Notes: generated by a model from the sequence alone, not told the origin. Shown: positions 37,697 to 51,930, counted from the stretch's first letter. The stretch is DNA of 64,000 bases from Larix kaempferi (GCA_027924585.1 BSBM01000643.1:20342001-20406000); one strand, 5' to 3'. Program-made: numbers and translations.

Positions 37697-37868
37697 AGGT
37701 TGTTGATTATTATTGGTTGTTCATGCCATTGATGTTGAGAGCTTGGGAATCCATGTATGCTCTACTATTTTAATGAACCTTGTGCTTGAAGCATTGGGAT
37801 CATGTATGGTGTTTGATATAATCCTGAACAATTCTGGTATAGTTTCTTTGAGTCCACTACTAGTCTAT

Positions 37869-40800
37869 TGTCACCTACCCAAATTTTGAGAATATTTATT
37901 TTATTTGCAAAATACTTTATGTTAAATTATAATTACAAAGTTTTGTAATTATGACCAATTTTGGTCAAGGATGATTGTAATTACGGATTATTATTATTTA
38001 ATAAATTAAAATAGGAGACAGACACCCACGGGAACTATTAAATGAGTGTTCACTGGCCCACTAGGAGGAATGGAAGCTGTTAGAAGGCATGGGACAGATG
38101 GCAACATTTGCACTCCACCACTAGCTGTTGGTTATGGGACAACTACCCCTAAAATTGTGGCATTATCCCCCAGGTGGGTGGAAGAGAGAAATCAGCTCAT
38201 TAATGACCAGGTAACCACTAAAAGGCCTAAGAAGCCTAGATAAGGCAATTCGAATTGAGCAGGTAGCTCTACAATATTTTATGCAGAAATATTTCCTCAA
38301 GTGTATCAGGTGATCACTGAGAGATTCAAATAGGGAGGCTATGTGAGAGTGCAATTGTGTGTCTTCTATTTATTCTGAGAAGGAAAACCAGAGGTGCTGG
38401 TGCAGGTCTCTTTGACTACTGAGTTTTTATGACTGGATAATCTATATTCTACTGCAAGTTGATGAACTAAAGCTTCTACAGACTCTTCTTCCTAGTGGTT
38501 CAGTGAACAGGCTCGGGGGTCCTAAGGAAAGTAACTTGGCTATCTTCAGGAATAGGTTGGGTGTAACAGTTTCCTTGGGATATTTGTTTGTCCTACGAAT
38601 TATCAGGTTCTATTTTTCTGTTGTTATTTTCAGTCAAATAAATTCTGCATTTATCAGTAAGAAATTGTTTTATTTTCTGACCTGAGTATGATTTCTGAAT
38701 GAAAATGATTTATGAAATGATTGATTCGATAACCATCTCTATATTTGTACCCATGTTGTTTTTGCATCGTACTCTAGTAAAGAGAAGTGAATTAAGAAAG
38801 ATGAATGATAGGCAGATTGCCAATTGATTGGGTAGAGTAATTCTATAATGATTTCTCTTAATATTGATTTATTTAATGCTTCAAGTTTAAAACTAATAAA
38901 CAAAATAGTTTACCACATAAATCAGACTTATAATAGATTCCCTTACTTAGTAATAAAAATAAAATAATCCATCTCTGCATCAGTCTAGGTCTACAAACCT
39001 TTACTAAATGTTCTTTCTGATTTGCAATCTAATTTTCAACATAAAAATGTTATGTTTTCATTTACTTCCTGCATTATTGTTTTTAGGAATTTAACAGCTG
39101 CAAAATATGTTTATAAAAAATCAATATAAGCATTTAATTTCTCATTCCATTCCTTTAATCAAATTTTTCCATGGGTTAAACTTAGTATTATTTCTAGTAC
39201 TTTAATAGTCTGCTATATTTCAATTTTTTGTAGAATAAATAAATTCTAGATTTTATTTCTATTATCTTATAGTACCGTCACTACTACAATTTTCCTCTTT
39301 ATGAAGTCAAAAACATGTATATTATTCTTTTAAAAACCCTAAGACTATTCTATAGTCAGTTTAAAAACTACACATTTAAAACATAAACATCAATCTCTTG
39401 TATTAAGTTTTCCAATAACTAAAATACTTTTCGGTTGTCCAAACTATATACTTATATTAACTATATTACAAGACGTCTGCAGAGTGAGAGTTTTAATTAT
39501 TATCTTAAACCATTTTTGTTTTATGCCTCAAACACCAGAAAACAAATATCATCATCAATCTAACTCTAACTCAAACATTCAAGTTTTCATTTCAAGAAAA
39601 CTAGCTAACTTTCGGCACTTGGCCCTTCATTAAAAAGACAGTACTCTTGCTAGTTAAACAGGTCTATTATCGAAACCTACAGGGTAGAGATTTTATTTCA
39701 AAACGTAAGATCAAAAACTTTAGTCATTTAAAAACATACAGTTTCTAATATTTACCATAAACTCAACACAGTATTTTGTTTTTCATTCAAAACTTACATA
39801 GCATGAAATTCCTATTTTCCACATTTATGAGTCAACTAACGACACAAAACTGGTTACCAAAATAGTTACTATTTATTCTACATCGACAAATTGGATTCCA
39901 AACATCACACAGTAAATAATTGCAGCAGTTTTAAAAATTGTATGATCCATTTAAAAGAACGTGGGTTTATCCCTTATCAATTACATTTTTAAACAAGGTA
40001 TTTCCAACCAAAATTTACAATAGACGCCGTAGTAACTAAGCTAGATAAGAATCTTAGCAGCTGGGCTTTCCACTATGGTTCCCAAAGTTTACAAACAATG
40101 AACAAAAGCCATGCCAGAAACCAAACATCAACACCTTGCCAAACATCTAGCGTCAACCACAACTGAACCAGGAGATACCACGAGGTAAGGAAACACTGAG
40201 GCTTACCGGTGGACGCGTAGTGCTCTTCCATCAAACCTCATGTAAAATATTCCTTCGACGAGAGAAAACCTGACAAGCAAACTTGTAATGGTTAAATGAG
40301 AACTTATAAATGATTTTTAAATGCTTGAAATGATAGTGGTTTGTAAAGAAAAGACCTTACCTGCATTTTTTTTTTGTGAGGCACTTCTGCAAATGTAACC
40401 GACGAAGCTATCCATACAACATATGGAAGAGAAGGTTCCAGATCTAAGGTCGATATTTTACCACTGCAAGAAAATCAAAATCCGGTTCGAATATTTCAAA
40501 ACTTTGGACAGACACCCTCACAACTTATGCAGTAAAACCAACTAAAGATTCAATCTTTCAACATATTAATCGCTGTAACTTTCACAACATACTTGGTTTC
40601 TTATTATGACAAACATTCACAGTCTAATCGCTCACAGGTCACGGGTTCGAGCTTGGGAAAGCTCTTAACCACCAAACCCTAGAACCTCTCGGCCTGTTGG
40701 CCTTACCCAAAGCTTAACCATAATGAAATGAAGACAAAAGACCTTTCCTCAACGTTAAAGGAGAGTGTAGTTAGGGTTCCATTTCAATCTCAAGAATCCA

Positions 40801-42161
40801 CAGATCAACGATGGAGATTGCTGCCAACCAGGCTCGTTGGAATATGGGTAATCTCTACTTTAAAAACTCTATTTATTATTCCAACTACAACGTTGCCAAC
40901 TCGGAAGACTACAAGTTCAAGCCTGCTACATCTCGACATTTCAAGTTTAAAGTGTGAAAACTTTAACGTGCTTTTCATCCACGAGAGCATCCACGTACTA
41001 CTACATTCAATGCTTTAGACAGATGACTTAAATGTCAAGCCAAACTTTGGAACGATGCATTCTGTTTTGTACTCCAAACTTTAAGACCCCATCATTTCAG
41101 CTGTCAACGATCAGACTTAGGGTTACAACGATCATTATGCACCTTTCGAGTTTGATAATGCAAAGGTTGGGTTTGTATATGTATATATATATATATATAT
41201 ATATAAGTTGAGACTTGTTCTATCCTATAGTTAGAGTCCCATTATATGCATCGTATTTTTATGTTCACAAAGTATAGCCCTTTTCATTTAAAAGGTCAAT
41301 CTCTATAATTCGTGCAAGTCCTATAGTGGAACCATCATAAATATAAAGATAGGACTTTAGGGAATGTTATTTCAATAGAATGTTTGTTCATACATTTATA
41401 AACTCATAAATAATATGATTGTAATTATAATTGTTTTAAATCATTCATGTTTTCCAAACATACTATTTGATTCACGGTTTCAATAAAATTCTTATGATAA
41501 TAATAGTGTCATAATAGCACTTAAAAAACGTAACCTAGTGCATATCCTAGAAATCCATAACCATAGGAAATTCATCTTGACGAATTCAATAATAAGTGTA
41601 GTTTAAATATTAATCATAATAACTCCTACAAATTATATTATGATCAAAACAATACATCTAGGATAGACTTAGATCCATACCTGAAGCAAGGAAGAACTTA
41701 GAAATTCTACCAATTATTGACGGTTGTTTGTAGAACATAAATACTCTTAACACTTGATTTGTCGCTTTACTCTTACCTGCGAATCTGCACAAGAGGAATA
41801 GGTTCACAAGCTTTAGATGACATATCTAAGTAAGCCTTAGGGTACCTCGTATGACCCCTTTCATCATCATCATAAAACAACTGTCAGTACCTTGTTAATA
41901 AAACTCTTTCGCATAATTTTTCGAGTTATAGTTATTACAAGCAAAACTAGTGTCGTAATCAATTTAAAGGAAGTATTATGTGTCGCTATCATTAAAGAAG
42001 TTATTAGTTAAGAAACTCTGTAACTAAATTATTTCCAGCATTTATGACTATAATATTAATGCTACTTTATTTAAACATTTATTATTTCCGCATTTATAGT
42101 TTTAAATATTTAATACTGTTTTAAGAATTTTAAATTTTTATGAAATTATCAGGATGTTACA
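37869..42161 (+). mobile_element. Element D: 4.3 kb TG...CA insertion in the B 5' LTR
   Basis: It begins TGTCACCTACCC and ends AGGATGTTACA, with 5 bp flanks TCTAT (37864-37868) and TCTCT (42162-42166), one mismatch apart. The uninterrupted counterpart is near 60640-60655. The termini are of LTR-retrotransposon type, but I find no second LTR, gag or pol inside, so it is either an unusually long solo LTR or a non-autonomous element. A (TA)n tract at 41178-41204 could sit in a promoter. 'ggtcacgggttcgagcttgg' at 40638-40657 is B-box-like. Confidence 0.65.
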
Positions 42162-43689
42162 TCTCTGTCTTGATCCTGCACATAAATTCTGATGGTGAAT
42201 GGCGATATCCCGAGGGACCTGGGTGGTGAAGGGATTACCATTGCACCTAGAAGTGAGGTGGAGGAAAAATTAGGTGGTGAGGAATTGAGTTGTGGAATCT
42301 CAAACTGATACTTTATCTATCCTTGAGTGCACCTCTGTTGTGGATATGTGGCCTCAGCTCGGGGTTGGCTTGTCACAGTGAGATTTGGCTTGGCAGTGCG
42401 TAAGGTTGGGTGGAACATGGTCCGATTGATGCCAGTTGCATATTAATGAGATAAGTGTTCCATTTTATTTTATTTCATATGTTTATATGAATCATTTTTT
42501 ATTTTATTGCAGCCATGGAAGCTGAGTTGATATTTAATTGTGAAAGTGGTTTTTGTGTAAATCGATGGATGCAGATTGATGGATTTTCCTCATGGGATAT
42601 TACTTATACTTTTTATCTATCAGATCTGGTTGAAATATATGTTTATATGCTATTATCCATGCTGTTATTTTTCCCTATATGGATGAGTTTAACTATGTGT
42701 ATGCGTGTGAATTTCTATCTAGATGATCAAATGCAGTTTGCTCAGTTTACTGCTTGAGATCTGGTGGAAAATATTAGTTATTTATTCTACGATCTCGATA
42801 GAAGATATAGTAATTTATTTTCATGTTTATTTTTTTTATATGAACCTGCAAGTGCACCCTCTATGGCTAGGTTGATCCATGTTTGAGTTTTACAGTTGAA
42901 ATTGGTAAGTTTCGATGACTAGTTTATGTGTTTCACTACTTAAAAATTGGATTGTTTTGATAGTTTCCCTGTAGATTTGAATATCTGATGTTGCATGGTT
43001 GTACATGAAAATGATAGTGTTCCCTTGGTGGCTGTATATTTCACCATATGTATTTTATTCTTTTTATTTGGGAGTCACAATTGGTTTTGTAGGGAATCAT
43101 ATGCTTACCGGATGATCTAGTTGTGAAATTGATGTCTAATTGTAGATCTAATTTTGTGTATGAGTTAGTGGTTGTATATGGATTCTTTGTACCTATTGTT
43201 ATTCATTATTGAATGGATGTATATGTTAGCTTTAGACCCAATCCAATAAGAAATGAAAAACTGTTAAAGAAAGTACCATAGATTGGATTTACGGAAGTGT
43301 CTTAATTTGCATAGCTTATGTGTAGAAAATCTTGAATTATGATAGTTTGCAAAGGAATCCATAATTTTGGTATATAAGTGTTATTGGGATGATTATGGTC
43401 ACCCATGAATGTTTTAATAATGTAAGTTCTAATTTTAATGAGCAAGAAAAATCTAGTTTAATTATCAGGCTTGTACGGTCTTGCATCTGCATGAGCTTTT
43501 GGGGAGTTTTATAATTGTTTTTTTTTAAGTATAACAATTGATTTTAATGGTTGAATGTTTGTTTTATTTGGATTGATGGATTGATGGCCTATCCCGAGAA
43601 ACTTTATTCTACTATAAAATACCTTTATTCATCCGTCCTTTGGTTTTACATGTTCCCATGACCTTGGTTTCGGGGTTGGGTACACTATA

Positions 43690-46557
43690 AAGTGGTATAA
43701 GAGCTTAGGTTCCAACTCCGTGGATCTTGGGCCTATTATGGATTTATAAATCTATTTATATGCATTTGGAGATTATAAAATATGCACAGTGAAATAAATT
43801 TAACCCCCCTTATGTTAATGGAAGAATCAAAAGCCTCACTTCAGAGATCAGTTTGGGTGTATCCTACTTTTTAATTCCAGAAGTTAAGAAATTGTATGAA
43901 CCAGGTTTTGTCTTGGAATGGCTTGTTTGATGAACTTTGGAGGAATTGGTTTTCATATTGAGACCTTATGAAGTTGCACTCTTACTCGGAAACTAACATT
44001 TGAAATTGAAACATTTTGAAATTGAGATTTGGAAAAAGGGAAAGTTGTTCTTCGTTGACTAAAGAATATGTATATAGTATTTATATATGACTAATAGATG
44101 TATGTTAATATGATAATATGATGATTAAGTATAGTTATATGATATAATATAGTGCTAGAGGTAGATGGATGAGTAACAAAATCATATAGATATATATATG
44201 ATGGTACAGTAGTAGTATATCATGGTATATTGGTAGTATATGGATATTATATATATCATGTACTAATAATTATAGATAATGTTATGATAAATAGTGCTAT
44301 ATGTAGTCTACATGTATGTGGTTTTATAATTAGTTTAATGTTTGATTTTTATAGTGTTTGTGTGTTTTGTTATTAGTTATATGTATGTATTATTAAAATA
44401 TAATAACAATGGTAGTGTGATCCAATGAGAAACTATTCGATGTATTGATGGTTAAGATTGTTACTGGTTGTTATTGGATATGTTTGCTATGGTTGATGTA
44501 TGATATTTGAATGGTTGATGTATGATTGGAATTGGTTGATTGTTGTAATTATTGTATGTATGGTTATTATTGGTTTATATTGATTGTTTTAATGTACGAT
44601 TGATATGGCCTTCATTGGTTGATATTGGTGATTAATGTAGGATTAATTGATGTATGGTATCATGGTTGATGTATAATGATCAATGGACGTCTGATGTATT
44701 CTGATTTATGTATTATGATCGGTGTATAGTCTAGTGGATGTATTCTGATTAATGTATCTGGTTGATGTATTATGATTTATGTAACTTGATTTATGTATTC
44801 TGGTTGATGTATTTTGATTGATGTATTATGGTTGATGAATTATGGTTAATGTGTGTATGTATTGATGTAGATTAAATACAGTTGATATTGATGTTGATGT
44901 GGATGTATGTGTGGTTTCATTGATGTATGTATTATGGATTGACAATTGTATGGTTGATGATTGTATGATGGTTGATGTATGTATGATTGATATTGGTTGA
45001 TGAATTATGGTTGAAATGTTATTCTTTATGTGTGAATGGTTATTACTGGTTGTTACTAGTGATTATTGGTTGTTATTGGTTGTTACTGGTTGTCATTAGT
45101 TGTTGCCACTGGTTGTTACTGATGTTATTAGTTGTTATTGGTTGTTATTAGCTGTTAATAGTTGTTATTTATTACTATTGGTTTATGTATGATTGATAGG
45201 TATGGTATTTGGAGGTATTATGTGTAATCTAGTTAGAAAAATATCATTGTGATCTTTGTTGAAAGGTATTTTGGTAGTATCTTGGTGACATTTCATGTGT
45301 CTTTATTGAAAGGTATCTTGGTACTATATTGGAGGTATTTCGTATATCTTTGTTGAAAAGTATTTACTATCCATGTGACTGATTAAAGTATGATTCATGT
45401 ACCTTTGTTGAAGATGTACTACATGGATCCATATATATCCAATACTAATCGTGTAGAATGTGATACAAGTATCTATGTTAAAAAATTGTCTAGGTGATCT
45501 TGTTGAAAAAGTACCCTTGTGATCTTTGATGAAAGTATCTTGTTAGTGTATCCTTGTGGTATATCAAAAACCTTTGTTGATAGACATCTTCATAAATTAT
45601 CATAGTGATAGTTCATGCATATCTGTTGGAAAGTGTCTTAGTGATTTTTTTCTCATGCATCTTTGAAGTGATATTTCATACATATTTATTGTAAAAGTAT
45701 CTTAATGCATTTCATGTACCTTTCACACATTTCATGTATCTTAGAGTATATGGATGATGCATTTCATGTCCCTTGTTGAAAAGTATATACCTAATGCATT
45801 TCATATGATTGGAATTGATGAGAATGTGATATAGGGTAGATGCATTTCAACTATTTGAAGAAGTATCTATATTCCATGTACCTTTGTATATACTAATGTA
45901 TTTCTCGTGATTAATTGAAATCTATTTCATATATCATGAAGGTGTGTTTTATGTATCATGTTGAACAATATATATAGATATAGATATAGATATCATGTGT
46001 TTATTTTCAATGTGGAGAAAATGTATTTGTAGAAGAATGTCTTTATATCATGTATCACATATTTTTATACTTGATGTTAATCATATGGGTGATTGGAATA
46101 TGATTTTCACGGGGATGTATCTTTGTTGAGGATTGAATTCCTCTCAATTAGGTTTGAAGGCCTTGTAATGAGGTTGGAAGACCCTGTAATGGGGATTGAA
46201 GACTGACCATTGCTTCCTTAAGTCCACTCTACTCGTCTCAGTTCTCCCATAGGCATTGGAGATGGACATGAAAGTAGGTGGTGGTGGAAATTATTGTGGT
46301 TAGAAAGATGTTATCTTTGTCAAGCATGTTTGAAAATGTCTGTAAGAGTTAGAAAGATGTTATATTTATTAGGTTTGTATGGGCATGCCTGTAAGAGTTA
46401 GAAAGATGTTATCTTTCTGAGGCATGTATGGGAATGTTTGTAATAGTTTGAAAGATGTTATCTTTTTTAGGCATGTATGGGAATGTTTGTTATCATTTTG
46501 TAAAGGCATCTATGTATTATGCATCGAGGACGATGCATTGTTTAAAGGGGATGGGAA
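43690..46557 (+). other. Internal region of element B (no coding capacity)
   Basis: Bounded by a primer-binding site TGGTATAAGAGC at 43693-43704 and a polypurine tract 'taaaggggatgggaa' ending at 46557. The body is degenerate 'gttgatgtatgattgatatt'-type repeats and 'ttgttgaaa.gtatct' units (45240-45960). A triplicated 'gaaagatgttatcttt' block lies at 46300-46470. No gag, protease or polymerase motif appears in any frame. Confidence 0.85.
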
Positions 46558-47485
46558 TGTAATACCCCGTGTGTTAAGCCCCAGACATATGTAATTTGTA
46601 ATTATTTGTTATTGTAGCACTAGGTGTCGTGACACGGGTCTTTAAGGACCTAGAGACATTATTATTATTATTATTTTGTAAATAATTAATTAATAAAAAT
46701 AACTGGCACAACAAGGACCACTAAAAGAGTATGGGAGTCGTAGATCCACAATGTGAGGGGGAATGTGGACATTCCTAGCAATGTATAAGTTTTTTGGTTG
46801 AGCTTGGCCCGTATTTATGCCTTGGTGTCTTTATTAGTTTATAATCACCCAAACATTATACAACAGACCCATCTTTTAATTATTTTAGTTGGTACTATTG
46901 AGCCTAATTCATGATTCAGTGGGCCTCCGTTAGTGAATGCACCCTCCTTGGTGCTTGGGTGGATTCCACTTGTTGATTGAGCACCTTTGGTGGTTTTGTA
47001 ACTCCTTTTTGAAGGTTACACTTGGTTTTGTAACTCCCACTTTCACAAGTGCGCTCTTAGTGACTATTTTTAGCCTTGGTTTGAGTAATTCCTTGTGTAA
47101 CCCCTCCTTTTCTATTTTGGGAAGATGCTTTGGCATGTGTAACTCCTCACCTCACTATTTTGAATTCCTCTACATGGATGAAGTGTCCACACATGAATTT
47201 AAGTTGGGCGAGGTGACTTGTATCCACTCTCCTTGAAATTCGAATGGCTTGGGTTGGATTCGATTTAGCCTCTTGTGGTTGAGTTAACCCCCCTTAGGTT
47301 GAATAAAGTTGGCTTACCTTGGTTTGATTTGACCCCCTTGGGTTCGAATTTCCTTCTTTGGTCTATAAATCTATGGTTTATATCCTTGGTTAAGGTTGTT
47401 GATTATTGTTGGTTGCTCTTGGTTGTTCATTCTGTTAATGTTGAGAGCTTGGTAAGCTTGTGATATTGGGAATCCATGTATGCTT

Positions 47486-48139
47486 TGTTAGGATAATTAA
47501 TATTCCATCCTTTTCCTACTTTGCATTATTTCTTTTTTCCTAGTAGTTGATGATGTCATTTTCCCCCTAGTGGTGTGCATATGTCATCTAGGATCCATCA
47601 GCCACCTCATGCACCTTGCATGCATCATTTTAGGACCACCTGAGTCAGTTCCCTACATTTTAGGAGCCAAATCAATGTTCTAGTTCAGTCCACCTGAGTT
47701 AACTGAATCTTGTGGGGGTTTTATGCTCCGATAGCCACTGTTTGTGGTCTCATGCACCCTTTTTTGAGTGATTTGCATGCCAAAATCACTAATGCGCCCT
47801 TTTGGCCAGTTAAGTGATTGTGACTTCAGTTAATTAAGATTTGGTTGAGTTTAACTAAGTTTGGGAGCTCCATGGCACTGATAGAGGTGACAATTCCTAT
47901 GCTAGACAGACCGAGACTTGAATTCTCCTAGGTGATTTGATCTCTCCATTGTAACAACATTGTTGGCTATATTGATTATTGGATCATGTGACATTATTTT
48001 GTTCCTATCTGAGTTCTCATGCATGATTAATTTCCTGCTCATTTTTACTTCAATTTTCACTATAATTCATCTTTTTTGCTCATTCTTTCTCTATGAGGTA
48101 TACTCAACTCCATGATTTGCTATGATTTAGAATTTCACA
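47486..48139 (+). repeat. 5' LTR of copia element C
   Basis: Starts TGTTAGGATAATTAATA and ends TTTCACA. Paired with 59895-60537; the 3' copy lacks a short piece around 47573-47590, and the two differ at scattered bases. Confidence 0.93.
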
Positions 48140-48150
48140 TGGTATCAAAG
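48140..48150 (+). other. Primer-binding site of copia element C
   Basis: TGGTATCAAAG, adjacent to the LTR end; it matches the initiator-Met-tRNA primer site apart from one base. Confidence 0.85.
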
Positions 48151-48510
48151 ATCAATGAGCGTAGGTTGAGCAACTGCTTTTAGTATTACACCAGAAGCCT
48201 CTGGATTTCCACAGCAAATCCCGGTGCCATTGCATTGTATTCATTAGATAAATAATTTGAGGTATATCTAGGTGTGAAGGATCCAGAAAAATGTGCCTAT
48301 TGTCCTAAAGAAGTGCTCAGTAGTAGTTTATCTCCAAAATTGATATTTTTTTGCAGGATTTTGAAGGTTTTTTAATGCAGTAGTTTAGATGTATTCGCTC
48401 CAGCAATTCATATGGAGAATTTGAATGCTCCCTTGTCTCCTAGAATATTGACACCATTCAATTATTTTGATTAGAGGGCTGATATGCAAATGGTATTGCA
48501 CAAAAAATAG

Positions 48511-49493
48511 TTGTACAGGGTCACAATGGGAAAGGAGTTCGAACCTCAAGAATATGTTGAGAAGGCAAAGTATCTGAATAGATTGGATGAAGCATTTGGT
48601 TTCATGTGTATTCATATTTCTAGAGATTTGATCTTCCACCTTGATGGATTGAATTTGGAGACCCTCTTCGGAAAACAAGATGAGCGAAGGGGCCATATTT
48701 TGGAGAATGATTTAATTTCTCTTCAACCCAGTAGTTTCGAAACTATACAACAATTCTTTTCTAAATTTAAATCTTTGGTCATGCAATGAAAGCAATGTGG
48801 CATTAAGAAGAAGGATGAGCAGCTGGTGCTATCCATTCTGAGAAAGCTTGGTATTGAGTTCTCCATCTTTGTTTCTACCTTCGATTCAGGGATATTGTCA
48901 ATCCCTAGTTGGAAAATTCCATCCTTAGATGTAGTCACTGAATCTCTCATCCAAGAATAAGACAAATTGATTCATATGGGTTCCTTAAAGGCCTAAAAAA
49001 TCAAGCTCTTATGGCTAGAGAGTCAAAAAGTGAGAATGCAAAAGGGAAGAAAAAGGGAAAAGAGAAGAATTAATTTGAACCCATGAAGAATTCCAAGTCT
49101 AGTCCATCAGAAGGAGCCTCCAGCTCCAAGAAGGACAAGCAAAATAAATTTGAGAAATCCAAGTGTACATACTACAAGAAGGGTAACCATATTGAGAGTT
49201 GTTGTATGAAGAAGACCATAGATCAAATGGAAAAACTCCTTGAACAACATAAAATTTCCCTCCTTGAAGGTGCAAGGAAGACTGATCCAGGTTGCAATTC
49301 AGAAGATCATGAGAGATGCCATGCATTGAAGGTTGGATTCTCACAATCCCAAGCCTTTCTTATTGATTCTAGAGCCTCCAACCACATGGTTTCCTCTAGA
49401 GAGCCATTTTCTTCATTAGATCTCACCGATGGCCCTTGCATACACATGGGAGATGAATCTCAAATATTTGCTGAAGGGAAGGGCACAATATAG
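48511..49493 (+). pseudogene. Copia gag and protease remnant of element C
   Basis: Gag motifs: LIFHLDGLNLETLFGKQDE, then RRGHILENDLISLQPSSFET and FFSKFKSLVMQ, followed in frame beyond a TGA (48787-48789) by KQCGIKKKDEQLVLSILRKL. At 49168-49206 the zinc knuckle reads CTYYKKGNHIESC, where the second Cys of CX2CX4HX4C has become Tyr. At about 49360-49395 the protease site reads LIDSRASNHM, where the family has DSGASNHM, so the active-site Gly is Arg. Gag packages element RNA and protease matures the polyprotein; both are disabled here. Confidence 0.85.
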
Positions 49494-49740
49494 CTTGAGC
49501 ATGGAAAGTTCAACAATGTGCTATATCTTCCTTCTCTAGCAGCTAGTTTGTTGTTTGTTTATCAGATGACACACACAGGTTCACCAAAGAAAGTAGTATT
49601 TGGACCTGGCACATTTGAGGTTGCAGAGATATCATTTGGGAAGTCGATAGCCAAAGGAGTTGCAAATCATTCCTCCACGAAATATGATTCAACCTACTTC
49701 TTTCCATTCTCACATCAAGTGCTCTCTTGACTCATGCAAA

Positions 49741-50950
49741 TGAGACAAGCAGACTCTAGCATGAAATATTCGGACACCTAAACTTCAAATACCTACAGTA
49801 GTTGCACAAGGAAGATATGGTTGAAGGTTTGTTGGACATAAATTTCTCTCAAGGAATTTGTAGAGGTTTTTTGGTAGGGAACACCCAAAGAGAAAGTATG
49901 ATGTTGGGAAGGAAAAGAGAGCTTCCTCCATACTTGATATGATTCATAGTGATGTTTCGGGACTGATGCCCACTGCTTCAATGAATGGATCCATATAGCT
50001 TCTGAACTTCATTGATGACTACTCTAGGTTCTGCTGGATCTACTTTCTCAAACATAAATTTGAGGTATTCTAAAGCTTCAAAGTTTTCAAATCCTTAGTT
50101 GAGAACACTGTTGGAAGGAATATCAAGGAACTCAGATCATAATGGAGGGGAATACATCAAGAAGGAGTTGTAGCAGCTATGTGCTTCCGAAGGTATTCAA
50201 ATGTAATATTATGTCCCATACACACCACAGCAAAATGGTGTAGCAGAGAGGAGGAATAGGTCATTAAAAGAGATGGATTCCTGCTTGATTGGAGCAAGAG
50301 ATATCCCATCAAATCTCTAGGCAGAAGTAGTGAATTGTGCCACATACATTCAGAATGTGGTACCCCAAAAATATGTTGATGGGGTCACTCCATTCGAATC
50401 ATTGAAGGGACACAAACCTGATGTCTCTCACCTAAGGGTTTATGGATCCAAGGCATGGGCCAGAATCCCCTCTGACAAAAGGAAATCACTTCAACCTCAA
50501 AGTAGCGAATGCATTGTTCTTGGATATGTAGAAGATGGAAAATCATACAAACTGATGGAGATTGCAACCAAGAGATGCTTCATTGAAAGAATTGTTCAAT
50601 TCAATGAGGATCCATTGCATGATCTACAACTAGTTGAAGAACAAGGTATAATTGATTTCTCTATTCCATTTTCTCCTAATGATGTTTCTATAGGTGATCC
50701 ACATTCATATTCTGAAGAAGGAGATCAATATGATTTAGATCTAGATATTGAGTATGAAGATCTAGCAAATCCGTATACGGATCCAACACCTACTCCCAAT
50801 CCAAAGCCTAAGTGGGATCAAAAGCTTATTGAGGCAGCTGGGGACATTACTAGAGATCCATTTGACTACAGAATAACAAGATTCAATACCAAGATGCAAA
50901 CATTGCACTTTTCCATACAAATCCACTTCTCCCTGAGAGGTGCTTCATGA
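49741..50950 (+). pseudogene. Copia integrase remnant of element C
   Basis: A decayed frame contains HEIFGHLNFKYLQ (GAG-pre-integrase), DHNGGEYIKKEL and YTPQQNGVAERRNRS (integrase core, near 50135-50265). An intact stretch 50330-50950 includes VTPFESLKGHKPDVSHLRVY and SSECIVLGYVEDGKSYKL, the typical integrase C-terminus. Several stops lie in the core. The zinc HHCC module is not fully preserved. Confidence 0.85.
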
Positions 50951-51156
50951 TGGTGGGGTCTGATCCACGGTCTTACAGAGAGGCTTTCCATGATCTGAGA
51001 TGGAAAACAGCCATGGATGAATAATATGAGTCACTGTAGAACAATGAGACATGGGATCTTATCTCTCTTCCCCCAGGGAGGAAACTAGTTCAGTGCAAAT
51101 GGATCTACAAAATAAAGCTTGCATCTAATGGATCTACAACCAAGTACAAGGCTCAA
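50950..51156 (+). pseudogene. Copia reverse transcriptase N-terminal stub
   Basis: NNETWDLISLPPGRKLVQCK then WIYKIKLASNGSTTKYKA is the start of the copia RT (RVT_2). It has stops at 51022-51024 and before NNETW, and breaks off at 51156 where remnant E begins. The catalytic YVDD region is absent from the whole window. Confidence 0.85.
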
Positions 51157-51596
51157 TGTTAAACATAGTCGCCTCTCTACCATTAATTACATGCAACCTT
51201 CTTATCCTGTAATTTTTTGTGTATGTGCATGTAAGGGTTAACATGTAGTCCCTTATCTCCTAGTACATGGTTCATGCGTGGGCTCACTTGTTGCAGGCTC
51301 GACGTTTGACGCAATGTATGTGCTTCTGGTATGGGATAGGTTGGACATAAATACTAGTCTATCAAATACCTACATACAGACGCTAGCTTTTGTTCTTGAT
51401 AGGTACACACAATTTCCATTTGAGGATTCTATTTCTCTAGCCCAGTAATGCAAAATATGACCCATAATTCAAAATGTATCCCTGTTTTCATTTCCAGAGG
51501 AGCTGAATATATAGAATTCACTTGTTTAGCATCCCCATTTAAAACGCATTGGCACAGAATAATGGCTCTTGATAAGCTGTGATTAGTATTATATTT

Positions 51597-51930
51597 TTTT
51601 ATCATGTTAAATACTAGTAACGATCTATTAGTATTCAATAACTATGAATCATAATGTAGAGCCTCAATGGCTGCTTTTGGGATGGCCTCTTCTACGACTT
51701 GCCCGTCCGGCTTGTCTGGTTTCTGTGGGTTTTGGCACACTATAAATATGTGTCATGTGTATTGCCTTTTTTTTATCATGTTAACTACTAGTAACGATCT
51801 ATCCATATTCAATAACTCTGAATCATAATGCAGGGCCTCGATGGCTGCTTCTATGACTTGCCTGCCCGACTTGTCTAGTTTCTTTGGGTTTTGGCACACT
51901 ATAAATCTGTGTCCTGTGTATTTCCTTCTT
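51597..51930 (+). repeat. Tandem duplication with 174 bp period
   Basis: 'actagtaacgatctat' recurs at a 174 bp offset (51613 and 51787), with 'tttggcacactataaat.tgt' and 'gaatcataatg.agggcctc'-type phrases in both units. It lies near the left edge of remnant E. Confidence 0.9.

Larger units (their letters stand above)
11480..43689 (+). repeat. 5' LTR of element B, split by CACTA and by element D
   Basis: The three native pieces (11480-12321, 37700-37868, 42162-43689) align in order with the 3' LTR. The first opens TGTAATACCTCACG, and the last ends ...GGGTACACTATA, where the 3' copy ends ...ACTACA. At the CACTA junction 'gattaagg' joins 'ttgttgatta', exactly as at 47389-47405 of the other LTR. 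Confidence 0.88.

Noticed and set aside
40630-40660. tRNA gene suggested by a GGTTCGAGC phrase
   Set aside because: No cloverleaf or acceptor stem can be drawn. The same holds for the B-box-like phrase at 35920.
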